From positions 1,362,001 to 1,426,000 of the forward strand of contig NZ_AP014583.1 in the NCBI RefSeq assembly GCF_000828715.1: a stretch of 64,000 nucleotides of DNA. Reading direction: 5' to 3'. The notes beneath the pieces are model-generated. The model was not told where the DNA came from. It searched no databases and saw only the letters and a program-made list of their open reading frames with translations. The translations under genes were made by a program, and so were the position numbers. This document shows, piece by piece, positions 9,640-22,786 of this stretch (position 1 is its first letter; each line of letters begins with the position of its first letter). Origin of the DNA: Winogradskyella sp. PG-2. Lineage in GTDB: Bacteria > Bacteroidota > Bacteroidia > Flavobacteriales > Flavobacteriaceae.

Positions 9640-12297
9640 ATGAAAAATATTACCATCAAAACATCACTTTTACTTTCCCTATTTTTTATGGGGTTTGTAT
9701 TTGCTCAAAGCTCCTTTCAAGAGGTTAAACTGATTAAAGATGATGTTTCTAAAATGTTAGAAATTAATGTGCCCCTAACAGCTAATATTTATGATTTCAA
9801 TGTAAATACTATACAATCTAAATTTAATAGCACATCAAAAACTAAATTTAGTTTACCTAATGCTGAAGGCAAATTAGTGAACTTTAATATCAAAGAATCT
9901 TCTGTAATGGAAGATGAATTACAAGCCAAATATCCAGAAAATAAAGCTTATTCTGGTTTTGGAGAAAACGGTGAATATATTAGACTTACTGTTTCACCTC
10001 ATAATGGTGTTAATGGGATTATCTTAACTGTTGATCGTTCAAACTCAATCATCATTCAGAATATTTCTGGTACTAACAAATCTGCTATTTACAAAAGAAA
10101 TAGCTCTAAGTTTGGTAGTGATTTTGAATGCTCTACCATAGAAAGTTTTGAAAATCAAAATACTACAGTAAATACTAACTTCAATAGAGCTGCTGATGAC
10201 AGTATTTTAAGAACATTCAAACTAGCAGTCTCAACAACAGGTGAATATTCATCATACCATGGCGGTACGTTGGCTTCTGTTAATGCGGCAATGGCTACTT
10301 CGATTGCAAGAGTTAATTCAGTTTTTGAAATTGATTTTGCTGTTAGATTGGTGTTAATTGCTGGGAATGATGTTAATGTTTATTTAAACGCATCTACTGA
10401 TCCATATAGTGGAAGCGGTTCTTATAATTCAGAGTTAGCAAATACTTTAGACGCTAATTTAAATGATAGTGATTATGATATAGGACATTTATATGCAGGT
10501 AGCGGCGATGGTGGTAATGCAGGTTGTATAGGTTGTGTCTGTGTAAACGGAAATGTTTTTTCTAATAATCACAAAGGGAGTGGTTATACGTCAAGCAGTG
10601 TGCCTGTTGGAGACCGATGGGATATCGATTATGTGGCGCATGAAATGGGTCACCAATTTGGTGGTAGACATACTTTTACTCACCAAAGTGAAGGTGGTGG
10701 AATAGCACAAATGGAACCAGGTTCTGGTACCACTATTATGGGTTATGCTGGTATTACTGGTGCTACAGATGTACAGCAAGTTTCTGATCCTTATTTTCAT
10801 GCTATTAGTATTCAGCAAATTACTGCGCATGCTAAATCTAGAACATGTGATGTTGAGTCTGGCACAGGTAATGCAATTCCAGTTGTTAATGCAGGAAGTA
10901 ATATAACACTTCCAATAGGAACGGCGTTTGAGTTAACAGGTTCTGCAACAGATGGAAATGCCGGTGATATTCTCACTTACTGTTGGGAGCAATACGACGA
11001 AAATAATGCGGCTCAAGCGTATCCAAATGCAAGTGATACAAACAGTAATAATCCTTTGTTTAGATCTTATAGCCCATCTGGTGGAACATCAAGAATATTT
11101 CCAAAATTAGAAGACCTTCTTGCTAATGGTGTAAACGGAAATGTTTGGGAAAAAGTACCAACAGTTGCACGTTCGGCAGACTTTAGACTAACGGTAAGAG
11201 ATAATGCTGCAAATGGGGGAGGTAATAATTTTGATGATATGGTAGTGACTTGGGATGCTACTAAGGGGCCTTTAGAAGTAACATCTCAAAATACTGAGGG
11301 TATTATATGGAATCAAGGTAGTACTGAAAATATAACATGGAATGTAAATAGCACTAACACAATGACTGGAGCATCCAATGTCAATATTTTATTATCTATC
11401 GATGGTGGCTTAACTTATCCTATTACACTAGCTTCTAATATAGCAAATAATGGTACTGCTTCTATTACCGTTCCAAATAATCCTGCGCCTTATTGTAGAA
11501 TTAGAGTACAGCCAACTAATGCGGCGTTCTTTGCACTTAATACGATTGATTTTTCAATTGACTATATGATAAGTACAGATTGTACTGAAGTCTATTCTTC
11601 AACTACTAATCTTGCCATACCAGATAATGGGTCGAGTTATACAGCTGTTGGATTAACCGCAAGTTCAACAAGCGTTCTAGGTGGTGATACGTTTTTAAAA
11701 TTAGGACTCGATGTAACACATACATACATAGGTGATTTGCAATTCTTATTACAGTCACCAACACCTAACCAAACTCAAGTTATTGCATTGACGGCCGGTA
11801 CATGTGGAAACAATGACAATATGGATATTGAACTGTTTGATACAGCACCAAATATTGTTTGTGGAACTCCTACTACTGGTGATGCAAAAACAGCAAATCC
11901 ATTTTCAGCTTATGATGGTGAATCCGTAAATGGGCAATGGGTCTTAGCTGTTGTAGATACAGCTAACCAAGATACAGGTACATTAAACTCTTGGACATTG
12001 ACGATATGTGAACAAGTTGAAACATTACTCTCTGTTGATGAAAATACATTAGAAAATAGTTTTGCGATGTATCCAAATCCTTCAAATGGTTTAGTTACTG
12101 TGAAATTTGAATCTTTAAATGATGTCAATATAAATATATTTGATATTAGTGGTAGATCTGTATATTCTAATACATTTAAGCACTCAGTTAATCCATTTAA
12201 TGAAGAGTTAAATTTAAATCACCTTTCAACTGGAGTTTATATGGTGAAAATTAAAAGTGGTACAAGTATTATAAACAAAAAATTAGTGATTAATTAG
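9640..12297 (+). CDS. T9SS-secreted zinc metalloprotease with P-domain
   Basis: The open frame begins at 9514, but the ATG at 9640 gives a proper signal peptide (MKNITIKTSLLL...VFAQ), so the protein is 885 residues. A propeptide-like region precedes a reprolysin-like catalytic domain. Its zinc motif HEMGHQFGGRH (residues 334-344) fits HExxHxxGxxH, and a Met-turn IMGYAG follows. Downstream are Ig-like regions, a proprotein-convertase P/Homo-B domain (about 640-790) and a type-A T9SS tail starting MYPNPSNG. It is likely an extracellular or surface protease that feeds on proteins. It stands alone, with a terminator shared with accC. Confidence 0.88.
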   Translation: MKNITIKTSLLLSLFFMGFVFAQSSFQEVKLIKDDVSKMLEINVPLTANIYDFNVNTIQSKFNSTSKTKFSLPNAEGKLVNFNIKESSVMEDELQAKYPENKAYSGFGENGEYIRLTVSPHNGVNGIILTVDRSNSIIIQNISGTNKSAIYKRNSSKFGSDFECSTIESFENQNTTVNTNFNRAADDSILRTFKLAVSTTGEYSSYHGGTLASVNAAMATSIARVNSVFEIDFAVRLVLIAGNDVNVYLNASTDPYSGSGSYNSELANTLDANLNDSDYDIGHLYAGSGDGGNAGCIGCVCVNGNVFSNNHKGSGYTSSSVPVGDRWDIDYVAHEMGHQFGGRHTFTHQSEGGGIAQMEPGSGTTIMGYAGITGATDVQQVSDPYFHAISIQQITAHAKSRTCDVESGTGNAIPVVNAGSNITLPIGTAFELTGSATDGNAGDILTYCWEQYDENNAAQAYPNASDTNSNNPLFRSYSPSGGTSRIFPKLEDLLANGVNGNVWEKVPTVARSADFRLTVRDNAANGGGNNFDDMVVTWDATKGPLEVTSQNTEGIIWNQGSTENITWNVNSTNTMTGASNVNILLSIDGGLTYPITLASNIANNGTASITVPNNPAPYCRIRVQPTNAAFFALNTIDFSIDYMISTDCTEVYSSTTNLAIPDNGSSYTAVGLTASSTSVLGGDTFLKLGLDVTHTYIGDLQFLLQSPTPNQTQVIALTAGTCGNNDNMDIELFDTAPNIVCGTPTTGDAKTANPFSAYDGESVNGQWVLAVVDTANQDTGTLNSWTLTICEQVETLLSVDENTLENSFAMYPNPSNGLVTVKFESLNDVNINIFDISGRSVYSNTFKHSVNPFNEELNLNHLSTGVYMVKIKSGTSIINKKLVIN

Positions 12298-12314
12298 ATC
12301 ATTAAACTGTCCAT

Positions 12315-12351
12315 AAAAAAAGTCGTCTAGTTAATATAGATGACTTTTTTT
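12315..12351. terminator. Bidirectional terminator between the metalloprotease gene and accC
   Basis: A long stem of A-run plus GTCGTCTA pairs with TAGATGAC plus T-run, with one G-U pair and a seven-base loop. It has A-runs on one side and T-runs on the other, so it can stop transcription from both convergent genes. Confidence 0.85.
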
Positions 12352-12374
12352 ATTTTGTTGAATAAATTACTTAT

Positions 12375-13727
12375 TTAATCTTCAACTTCATTTTGTATTT
12401 CAAAATCTTCCATAAATTTAGTCGTGTAGTTACCCGCTAAATAATCTGGATGTTCCATTAATTGTCTGTGAAAAGGGATAGTTGTTTTAATTCCCTCTAT
12501 TACAAACTCATCTAAAGCTCGTTTCATTTTATTAATTGCCTCTTCTCTAGTTTGCGCAGTTGTAATCAACTTAGCAATCATAGAGTCGTAATTAGGCGGA
12601 ATACTATAACCAGCATAAACATGGGTGTCTAAACGCACACCATGTCCTCCTGGAGCATGTAGCGTTGTGATTTTACCCGGAGATGGTCTAAAGTCATTAA
12701 AAGGATCTTCTGCATTAATTCTACACTCTATTGAATGTAAATTTGGTGTATAGTTCTTTCCTGAAATTGGCACACCTGCGGCCACCAATATTTGCTCTCG
12801 GATTAAATCGAAATCTATAACTTGTTCAGTTATTGGATGCTCTACTTGAATACGTGTATTCATCTCCATAAAGTAGAAATTCCTATGCTTGTCTACTAAG
12901 AACTCTACAGTACCTGCGCCTTCATATTTAATATACTCTGCAGCTTTAACTGCGGCTTTACCCATTTTAGCTCTCAATTTATCAGTCATAAACGGAGAAG
13001 GTACTTCTTCCGTTAATTTTTGATGACGACGTTGTACTGAACAATCTCTCTCTGATAAATGACATGCTTTACCTCGAGAATCCCCAACAACTTGTATTTC
13101 AATATGACGAGGCTCTTCAATAAGCTTCTCCATATACATATCATCATTTCCGAATGCTGCTTTAGATTCAGCTCGAGCTGATTCCCAAGCACCTTGCAAA
13201 TCTTCTGGTTTCCATACGGCGCGCATACCCTTTCCACCTCCACCTGCCGAAGCTTTCAACATTACAGGATAGCCAGTTTCCTTAGCTAATTTTTTACAAT
13301 CTTCATAATCTTCAATAACACCTTCGCTTCCAGGAACACATGGAACTCCTGCGGCTTTCATAGTCGCTTTAGCATTAGCTTTATCACCCATTCGGTCTAT
13401 CATCTCTTCAGATGCACCAATAAATTTAATTCCATGTTCCTCACATATTTTAGAAAACTTAGCGTTTTCTGATAAGAATCCATAACCTGGATGAATTGCA
13501 TCAGCATTTGTAATTTCTGCTGCAGCTATTATATTAGCCACTTTTAGATACGATTCGCTACTTGCGGGAGGCCCAATACACACAGCTTCATCTGCAAATT
13601 TTACATGAAGACTATCTGCATCTGCCGTTGAGTAAACAGCAACAGTTTTAATGCCCATCTCCTTACAGGTTCTAATAACACGTAATGCTATTTCACCTCT
13701 ATTAGCAATAAGTACTTTTTTAAACAT
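12375..13727 (-). CDS. accC: Acetyl-CoA carboxylase, biotin carboxylase subunit
   Basis: At 450 residues this is full length for AccC. It has the N-terminal biotin-carboxylase domain ([14 protein letters not shown]), an ATP-grasp with the glycine loop SAGGGGKGM, the [11 protein letters not shown] active-site segment and the C-terminal domain. It carboxylates biotin on AccB with ATP and bicarbonate, the first half-reaction making malonyl-CoA for fatty-acid synthesis. It follows accB after a 75-bp gap that holds a large inverted repeat. The carboxyltransferase subunits are not in the window. Confidence 0.97.
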   Translation of the reverse strand: MFKKVLIANRGEIALRVIRTCKEMGIKTVAVYSTADADSLHVKFADEAVCIGPPASSESYLKVANIIAAAEITNADAIHPGYGFLSENAKFSKICEEHGIKFIGASEEMIDRMGDKANAKATMKAAGVPCVPGSEGVIEDYEDCKKLAKETGYPVMLKASAGGGGKGMRAVWKPEDLQGAWESARAESKAAFGNDDMYMEKLIEEPRHIEIQVVGDSRGKACHLSERDCSVQRRHQKLTEEVPSPFMTDKLRAKMGKAAVKAAEYIKYEGAGTVEFLVDKHRNFYFMEMNTRIQVEHPITEQVIDFDLIREQILVAAGVPISGKNYTPNLHSIECRINAEDPFNDFRPSPGKITTLHAPGGHGVRLDTHVYAGYSIPPNYDSMIAKLITTAQTREEAINKMKRALDEFVIEGIKTTIPFHRQLMEHPDYLAGNYTTKFMEDFEIQNEVED

Positions 13728-13744
13728 AACTTTTAGGTATTTAA

Positions 13745-13799
13745 AATTTCAAATTCCAAATTCCAACACGTTGGGAATTATACTTTGGAATTTTAAATT
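13745..13799. repeat. Large inverted repeat between accB and accC
   Basis: A 16-base arm at 13745-13760 is complementary to 13784-13799 with one mismatch. Inside it a second shorter arm pair (ATTCCAA / TTGGGAAT) flanks CACG. The transcript could fold into a long hairpin in the only gap between these two genes. No T-tract follows it in the accC direction, so it is not an ordinary terminator. Confidence 0.7.
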
Positions 13800-13802
13800 G
13801 GG

Positions 13803-14285
13803 TTATGATGGATCTACCAAGAACAAGGGTTGATCGAACTCTACTGGTGATGAATCATCAACTAGCACTTTCACAATTTTACCAGAAACCTCTGATTCAA
13901 TCTCATTGAATAATTTCATTGCTTCAATAACACAAAGTACATCGCCTTCTTTAATTTCTGTTCCTACTTCAACAAAAACAGGTTTGTCTGGCGAAGGTTT
14001 GCGATAAAACGTTCCAATAATAGGTGATTTTATGGTAATATATTTTGAATCTTCGCTTGCAGGTACAACTGGAGTCGGAGCCTCAGCAGCAGGCGCAGCG
14101 GCTTGTACTGGTATTTGCTGTTGTACAATTGGTGCAGCTTGCATTGGCATTTGCTGAACGATAGTTGTATCGCTTTCGGAGCCTGTTCTAATGGTAATTT
14201 TAACGTCATCCATTTCTAACTTAACTTCACTTGCGCCAGACTTGGCTACAAATTTTATTAAGTTCTGAATTTCTTTTAAATCCAT
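13803..14285 (-). CDS. accB: Biotin carboxyl carrier protein of acetyl-CoA carboxylase
   Basis: The 160-residue protein has a short N-terminal domain and a flexible Ala/Pro/Gln-rich linker at about 50-80. A biotinyl-lipoyl domain follows, with the biotinylation motif EAMKLFNEI. The lysine in EAMK is the site modified by biotin ligase. It carries carboxybiotin from AccC to the carboxyltransferase. It lies between fabH (30 bp upstream) and accC in the conserved fatty-acid cluster. Confidence 0.96.
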   Translation of the reverse strand: MDLKEIQNLIKFVAKSGASEVKLEMDDVKITIRTGSESDTTIVQQMPMQAAPIVQQQIPVQAAAPAAEAPTPVVPASEDSKYITIKSPIIGTFYRKPSPDKPVFVEVGTEIKEGDVLCVIEAMKLFNEIESEVSGKIVKVLVDDSSPVEFDQPLFLVDPS

Positions 14286-14315
14286 AATATTTAGTGTTTG
14301 TTTGTTAGTTTATTG

Positions 14316-15311
14316 TTAGGAATTGTAGGCCCATTTAAAATAAATTGAGCCCCAAGTAAATCCACCACCAAAGGCAGCAAATACTATATTATCACCTTTT
14401 TTAAGCTGTGATTCGTAATCAAATAGTAATAATGGCAACGTGGCAGAAGTTGTGTTTCCATACTTCTGTATGTTCATCATTACTTTATCTTCTTCTAAAT
14501 TAATTCTATTAGCAGTTGCATCAATGATGCGCTTATTCGCTTGATGAGCAGCTAACCAAGATAGGTCATCATTAGTTAGATTGTTTCTCTTTAAAATCTT
14601 CTCAGCAACGTCTGCCATATTAAAAACAGCGTTTTTGAATACCGTCTTACCGTCTTGAAAAACATAGTGCTTACCTTCATTAAAAGTATCTGCAGTAATT
14701 GGATAAGAAGATCCGCCATAAGTGGCTTGTAGAAACTCTCTTCCTTCTCCATTGCTTCTTAATAATTCATCTTGCAAACCTAAACCTTCTTCATTAGGCT
14801 CAAATAAAACAGCACCTGCACCATCACCAAAAATGATACATGTCGCCCTATCTTTATAATTAATAAATGATGAATTTTTATCAGCACCAATTAAAAGGAT
14901 TTTTTTATATCGACCTGATTCTATGTATGCTGCTGCAGTAGACATTCCAAAAAGAAAGCTAGAACAAGCAGCTTCTAAATCGTATGAAAAAGCGTTTACT
15001 GCTCCTATTTGAGTTGCAGTATACGCAGCTGTTGCAGCTGCCTTCATATCTGGAGTTGCAGTGCAGACAATAACTAAATCTATTTCTTTGGGATCTAAAC
15101 CTTTTTTTTGAATTAAATCTTCAGCTGCTTTTATTGCTAAAAACGATGTACCTTTTCCTTCTTCTTTAAGAATTCTTCTTTCTTTAATTCCTGTACGAGT
15201 GGTAATCCATTCGTCATTAGTCTCAACCATAGTCTCTAATACTTTGTTTGATAAAACAAAGTCCGGAACGTAGCCTCCGACAGCTGTAATTGCCGCTGTG
15301 ATTTTACTCAT
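14316..15311 (-). CDS. fabH: Beta-ketoacyl-ACP synthase III
   Basis: The 331-residue protein shows the FabH thiolase fold with the catalytic triad: Cys in LEAACSSFLFG, His in AAHQANKRII and Asn in GNTTSA. It condenses an acyl-CoA primer with malonyl-ACP to start fatty-acid chains, in bacteria such as this usually including branched primers. Although it sits in a collinear cluster with rpmF and yceD, a strong terminator lies upstream. fabH-accB-accC probably have their own promoter in the ~130 bp before the gene. Confidence 0.95.
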   Translation of the reverse strand: MSKITAAITAVGGYVPDFVLSNKVLETMVETNDEWITTRTGIKERRILKEEGKGTSFLAIKAAEDLIQKKGLDPKEIDLVIVCTATPDMKAAATAAYTATQIGAVNAFSYDLEAACSSFLFGMSTAAAYIESGRYKKILLIGADKNSSFINYKDRATCIIFGDGAGAVLFEPNEEGLGLQDELLRSNGEGREFLQATYGGSSYPITADTFNEGKHYVFQDGKTVFKNAVFNMADVAEKILKRNNLTNDDLSWLAAHQANKRIIDATANRINLEEDKVMMNIQKYGNTTSATLPLLLFDYESQLKKGDNIVFAAFGGGFTWGSIYFKWAYNS

Positions 15312-15446
15312 TATTAGCTTTTAGATTAATTAAAAGTATATAAAATTGGTAAAAACGAACGATTTTTAGTCAATTTTCGTCGTTTTTTGGCAAATAATTG
15401 TGCAAATTAAGTAGTTTTTACTCGATTGAGGAAATTAAAACAAAAA

Positions 15447-15470
15447 AAAACGCTCACTAGTGAGCGTTTT
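15447..15470 (-). terminator. Terminator after rpmF
   Basis: A perfect 24-base palindrome centred on CTAG (arms with CGCTCA/TGAGCG) is followed on the minus strand by a run of nine T. It should end the yceD-rpmF transcript 20 bp past the rpmF stop. Confidence 0.9.
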
Positions 15471-15490
15471 CTTGTATGCGTGCATAATAA

Positions 15491-15694
15491 TTATGCTATG
15501 TTTTCTTCTTCAACAGAATTGTCAATTAATATTTGACCTCTGTAATACAATTTTCCTTCGTGCCAATGAGCTCTATGGTATAAGTGTGGCTCACCAGTTG
15601 TTGGGCAAGTTGCTATTTGAGGAACTATAGCTTTATAATGAGTTCTTCTTTTATCTCTTCTTGTTTTTGATATTTTACGCTTTGGATGTGCCAT
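15491..15694 (-). CDS. rpmF: 50S ribosomal protein L32
   Basis: The 67-residue basic protein begins [17 protein letters not shown], the standard L32 N-terminus. It keeps one Cys (IATCPTTGE) in the region that forms a zinc ribbon in some L32 forms. It is a structural protein of the large ribosomal subunit. It lies eight bases after yceD, the usual yceD-rpmF pairing. Confidence 0.97.
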   Translation of the reverse strand: MAHPKRKISKTRRDKRRTHYKAIVPQIATCPTTGEPHLYHRAHWHEGKLYYRGQILIDNSVEEENIA

Positions 15695-15702
15695 TTTAAA
15701 TG

Positions 15703-16254
15703 TTATTTATCCGTTAATAGTTTTTTTAAATTATTCCAACGAGGGTCAATATCCTCTGCTGATTTAGTCTTATTATCCTTATTAGGACTTAATTCTTCTA
15801 ATTTTGAAAGTATATCAGATTGCAACGTGCCATCTTCTATACCAGGATGAATTCGTTTTATTGGAACCGAAAGTACTATGAGTTCGTATATGTACTGAGA
15901 CACATTAATTTCATACTCACCATGAGGTATAATTAATATCTCATCATTTTCGTCATTATACTCATTTCCAAACTTAACAACCAGTTTAAATTGGTCATTA
16001 ATGGTTTGATTATAAGGTTCATTAGTAATATCGCAATTCACATTTACAACTCCTGAAGCTGAAAAATATAACTCCATAAAAGTTGTTTTCTTTTCAAACT
16101 TAAGAGCAATTTTTACATCAACTGCATTAAACTCTTCATATTCAAAATTCTGAAAGAACGTATTATCAATTTGATAATCAAAATGATGCTCTCCGACTTT
16201 TAACCCTACAAAAGGAATTATACAATCTTTTAATGCCTTCATTACCACACTCAT
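15703..16254 (-). CDS. YceD/DUF177 family protein
   Basis: The 183-residue protein matches the DUF177 (YceD) family by its position directly upstream of rpmF and by its conserved centre ([12 protein letters not shown]), where bacterial relatives have a CDR-type motif. It ends with the typical [11 protein letters not shown] segment. In plants and Escherichia coli this family is linked to 23S rRNA accumulation. Here the role is inferred from that family. It has its own TATATTTG promoter ten bases before the ATG. Confidence 0.85.
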   Translation of the reverse strand: MSVVMKALKDCIIPFVGLKVGEHHFDYQIDNTFFQNFEYEEFNAVDVKIALKFEKKTTFMELYFSASGVVNVNCDITNEPYNQTINDQFKLVVKFGNEYNDENDEILIIPHGEYEINVSQYIYELIVLSVPIKRIHPGIEDGTLQSDILSKLEELSPNKDNKTKSAEDIDPRWNNLKKLLTDK

Positions 16255-16264
16255 TTTGAGCCTG

Positions 16265-16272
16265 CAAATATA
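16265..16272 (-). promoter_or_regulatory. TAnnTTTG promoter element of yceD-rpmF
   Basis: TATATTTG on the minus strand, ten bases upstream of the yceD ATG, matches the Bacteroidota -7 element. It implies a very short 5' leader and separates yceD-rpmF transcription from pdxA. Confidence 0.6.
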
Positions 16273-16321
16273 TAAAATTTTATGTATTTAGCGACCTGAT
16301 ATTAACAATTTTTGTTTATAA

Positions 16322-17362
16322 CTATCTAGACGCTTTTTTTAATGGGTTTTTACCGTAATGATTGTAGTCATTTCTATTTCTAAATATTTTAATTGCAGTG
16401 TAAATAGCTTGCTTCATAGAGCTTTCGTCAGCCACGCCTTTGCCAGCTATTTCATAAGCTGTACCGTGGTCTGGTGATGTTCTTACCTTTTCTAAACCTG
16501 CTGTGTAATTAACTCCTTGTCCAAAAGCGATTGTTTTAAATGGAATTAAACCTTGATCGTGGTATGATGCAATGATGGCATCAAAATTCTTATAGGTATT
16601 AGATCCGAAAAAACTATCTGCTGAATATGGTCCAAATACTAAATGACCTGTAGTTTTTATTTTCTCTAATGTTGGTTTTAAAACCGTATCATCTTCATTA
16701 CCTATAACTCCATTATCTCCTGCATGTGGATTTATAGCTAAAACTGCTACTTTAGGCTTTCTAATACCAAAATCTTGTCTTAATGATTTTGTTACTGTCG
16801 CTATCTTTTCGATGATAAGATCTTCTGTTATGGCATTACTGGCATCTTTTAAGGGTACATGATCAGTTAAAAGGCCAATTCTTAAATTCTCAGATACCAT
16901 AAACATTAAACTTTTACCGTTTAGTGCTTTTGCTAAATAGTCTGTATGCCCTGGAAAATTAAATTTATCAGACTGAATATTGTGTTTATTAATAGGTGCA
17001 GTTACCAATACATCAATAGTTCCTTCTTTTAATGAATTAGTTGCGGCTTCTAATGACTTTATTGAATATTCACCTATTTTATTATCTGCTTTTCCGAATT
17101 CAATTTTTACTGGTTCTTTCCAAACATCAACAACATTCACTTTGCCATGAGACAATTTTTCTGGTGTGTCAATATTAAAAAAGTTAATTTTACTCTTAAA
17201 ATGATTTTTAAAAAACTGCATAATTTTTCCCGATGCAAAAATAACAGGTGTACTTAATTCTAATGACCTTGGGTCTTCATAGGTTTTGATGATAATTTCT
17301 GGCCCTATTCCATTAAGATCACCAACCGAAATACCAACAATTATCTTTTCTTCTTTTGTCAT
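16322..17362 (-). CDS. pdxA: 4-hydroxythreonine-4-phosphate dehydrogenase
   Basis: At 346 residues it is the usual PdxA length. It carries the family motifs GDLNGIGPEI, PGHTDYLA (metal-binding His) and ASYHDQGLIPFK (second metal His). It oxidises 4-phosphohydroxy-L-threonine with NAD in pyridoxal-phosphate synthesis. It is transcribed divergently from ribE, a common arrangement in Flavobacteriaceae. Confidence 0.95.
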   Translation of the reverse strand: MTKEEKIIVGISVGDLNGIGPEIIIKTYEDPRSLELSTPVIFASGKIMQFFKNHFKSKINFFNIDTPEKLSHGKVNVVDVWKEPVKIEFGKADNKIGEYSIKSLEAATNSLKEGTIDVLVTAPINKHNIQSDKFNFPGHTDYLAKALNGKSLMFMVSENLRIGLLTDHVPLKDASNAITEDLIIEKIATVTKSLRQDFGIRKPKVAVLAINPHAGDNGVIGNEDDTVLKPTLEKIKTTGHLVFGPYSADSFFGSNTYKNFDAIIASYHDQGLIPFKTIAFGQGVNYTAGLEKVRTSPDHGTAYEIAGKGVADESSMKQAIYTAIKIFRNRNDYNHYGKNPLKKASR

Positions 17363-17394
17363 TTATAAACGTTTAGCCTATTTTTTTATTATAA

Positions 17395-17428
17395 TTGATC
17401 ATTTCCATGCAATATGTATTTAACTTTG
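17395..17428 (+). promoter_or_regulatory. Promoter of ribE
   Basis: TTG at 17395-17397 and TAACTTTG at 17421-17428 are separated by 23 bases, fitting the Bacteroidota -33/-7 promoter. A leader of about 30 bases precedes the ATG at 17462. I see no FMN riboswitch in that short leader. Confidence 0.6.
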
Positions 17429-17461
17429 CAAGTGCAAATTTAACCAAATAAAGAACAATCT

Positions 17462-18052
17462 ATGTTTACGGGAATTATAGAAGATCTAGGAAAGATTGAA
17501 AAACTTGATAAAGATGAAGGTAATCTACATATTACAGTAAAAACCTCTATTACTAATGAGCTTAAAATTGATCAAAGTGTTGCTCATAATGGTGTTTGTC
17601 TAACTGTTATTGCTATTGATGGTAGCTCCTACACTGTAACTGCAATAAAAGAAACACTTGATAAAACAAATTTAAGTCATCTTACAAAACAAAGTACTGT
17701 AAATATTGAACGTGCCATGAAACTTGGGGATCGTTTAGATGGACATATTGTACAGGGTCATGTAGACCAAACCGCGTCATGCATAAATATTACTGAGGAA
17801 GATGGTAGTTGGGTTTTTACATTTAAATACGATAAGAGTCTTAATAATGTAACTATAGAAAAAGGTTCAATAACTATAAATGGTGTGAGTTTAACTGTTT
17901 TAAATTCTGAAATTGACAAGTTTTCTGTCGCTATTATTCCATACACCTATAATCACACTACTTTTAATAATTTAAAAATTGGAGATATTGTTAATCTAGA
18001 ATTTGATGTTATTGGAAAATATGTGAAACGTCTTAATGACTTAAGAATCTAG
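17462..18052 (+). CDS. ribE: Riboflavin synthase, alpha subunit
   Basis: The 196-residue protein has the two tandem lumazine-binding repeats. The first starts MFTGIIEDLG with VAHNGVCLTV. The second has DGHIVQGHVD and SITINGVSLTV. It dismutates two molecules of 6,7-dimethyl-8-ribityllumazine to riboflavin. It is monocistronic here, and its last 12 bases overlap the antisense end of a small gene on the other strand. Confidence 0.95.
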   Translation: MFTGIIEDLGKIEKLDKDEGNLHITVKTSITNELKIDQSVAHNGVCLTVIAIDGSSYTVTAIKETLDKTNLSHLTKQSTVNIERAMKLGDRLDGHIVQGHVDQTASCINITEEDGSWVFTFKYDKSLNNVTIEKGSITINGVSLTVLNSEIDKFSVAIIPYTYNHTTFNNLKIGDIVNLEFDVIGKYVKRLNDLRI

Positions 18053-18250
18053 CATTGACTGCTTATTTATTTTATACGCTCTATAAGCTCCGTAAGATAA
18101 AGCTACTAGAAATAAAATAACGATACTGTTGTCAATAGGAAGTCCTGGAGGTGGAGGCGGCATTGGCGGCGGCGGCGTACTACCTTGGGCCATAGATAAA
18201 AACCCAACGAAAAAAAATAAGATTGAGGCCAACATATTTTTGTTCTGCAT
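18041..18250 (-). CDS. Small exported protein with PID-CTERM-like sorting signal
   Basis: I start at ATG 18250, which begins a signal peptide MQNKNMLASILFFFVGFL ending at MAQ, giving 69 residues. The mature part is only a Pro-rich stretch (PPPPMPPPPP), then GLPIDNS, one hydrophobic helix and a basic tail. This PID-helix-basic pattern resembles the PID-CTERM signals reported in Bacteroidota. The processing enzyme is not visible in the window, and the function of such tiny proteins is unknown. The gene overlaps the ribE 3' end tail to tail. Confidence 0.65.
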   Translation of the reverse strand: MQNKNMLASILFFFVGFLSMAQGSTPPPPMPPPPPGLPIDNSIVILFLVALSYGAYRAYKINKQSMLDS

Positions 18251-18438
18251 GCTAATATTAAAGGTGTAAAAGTATAAAAAAAACCGGGCTAACAAAATTA
18301 ATCTAATTAAAAAACGTCTTTAAACGGTAAATATTGTCGATGAAATACTGAAAATGTGCTAAAACTAGGGAAGATACTCACATTTATCTTTAACATTTAA
18401 CGCAAATATAATATTAATTACCTTTACTAAAAACGTTG

Positions 18439-18471
18439 AAGACATTAAATAATTATTTAATGTCTTTTTTT
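18439..18471 (+). terminator. Terminator-like hairpin oriented rightward
   Basis: A perfect 28-base palindrome (AAGACATTAAAT / ATTTAATGTCTT) is followed on the plus strand by a T-run. There is no T-run on the minus side. The nearest plus-strand gene, ribE, ends 390 bp upstream, so it either ends a long ribE 3' UTR running antisense to the small gene or ends an unannotated RNA. Confidence 0.6.
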
Positions 18472-18515
18472 ATTTAATTTTGAAATGTGAAATTAGTTTT
18501 AACTATAAAAATTGG

Positions 18516-22045
<3,530 letters not shown>

Positions 22046-22057
22046 AGCATTCTGACA

Positions 22058-22612
22058 TTACTCCTTTACAATTTCTATTGAAATTGGTGTTAGATTACTG
22101 ATCATATCAAATACAGGTGAAAATTTCGCAAAATTTTCTAATTCTAGTACAGATGCATCAGACTTTACTTTTAAGGTAAACTTAATGCCATCAAATCCCA
22201 TACGAACTTCTGGGTCTAATCCTAAAAAACCATGTAAGTCAGCATTTCCTTCTAAAGAGGAAGATGTGCTTTCGATATTAACTCCATTAGCTGCTGCATG
22301 ATAAACCATCGCTCCTGTTAAACAAGAACCTAAAGAGTGAAGTAATACTTCTGGTGGTGTTGCAGCTTCATCTTGCCCTAATAATACATTTGGGTGGCTA
22401 CATTCCATTGTGAATGTGTCTTGACGAGATTCGTCTTCTGCACCAACTCCATAAAATCCTTTGATGCTAGACACACAATGTTCTCCATCAATCCAATTGT
22501 TTTTTGCTCTGAATTGGAATTTCACTAATTCAGGGTTTGTTTGTACTGCATCAATAGTATCTACTAATTGGTCTACATTTACTCCGTTTTTAATGTTTGC
22601 TGTTGTAATCAT
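22058..22612 (-). CDS. OsmC-family protein
   Basis: The 184-residue protein has the OsmC/Ohr fold. The peroxidatic Cys is in SLGSCLTGAMVYHA and a second conserved Cys lies upstream in MECSHPNVLLG. The TPPEVLLHSLGSC segment matches the family core. Members reduce organic hydroperoxides with thiols. It is separated from nifJ by a terminator, so it is probably its own transcript. The 174 bp upstream contain no gene. Confidence 0.85.
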   Translation of the reverse strand: MITTANIKNGVNVDQLVDTIDAVQTNPELVKFQFRAKNNWIDGEHCVSSIKGFYGVGAEDESRQDTFTMECSHPNVLLGQDEAATPPEVLLHSLGSCLTGAMVYHAAANGVNIESTSSSLEGNADLHGFLGLDPEVRMGFDGIKFTLKVKSDASVLELENFAKFSPVFDMISNLTPISIEIVKE

Positions 22613-22786
22613 TGTTTTAAAATTTATTTGTTAAACATTTTTTTTGACTGGTATTAAGCCAAACGCATTCCAAACATTTTAAACAATTAATATTCAGTAA
22701 ATTAAATCGTGTTAGGTGATAATTTAGTATAACGATATTTCATAAATAAACGATTATTCGTTGATAAATTCACGATATTTCGTGAT

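Noticed and set aside
13013..13243. Open frames lying within accC, lepA, acs and other genes on either strand
   Set aside because: They are frame shadows of well-conserved genes, with no recognisable domains or ribosome sites.
17428..17461. Possible FMN riboswitch before ribE
   Set aside because: The leader is only about 30 bases and shows none of the conserved RFN helices.
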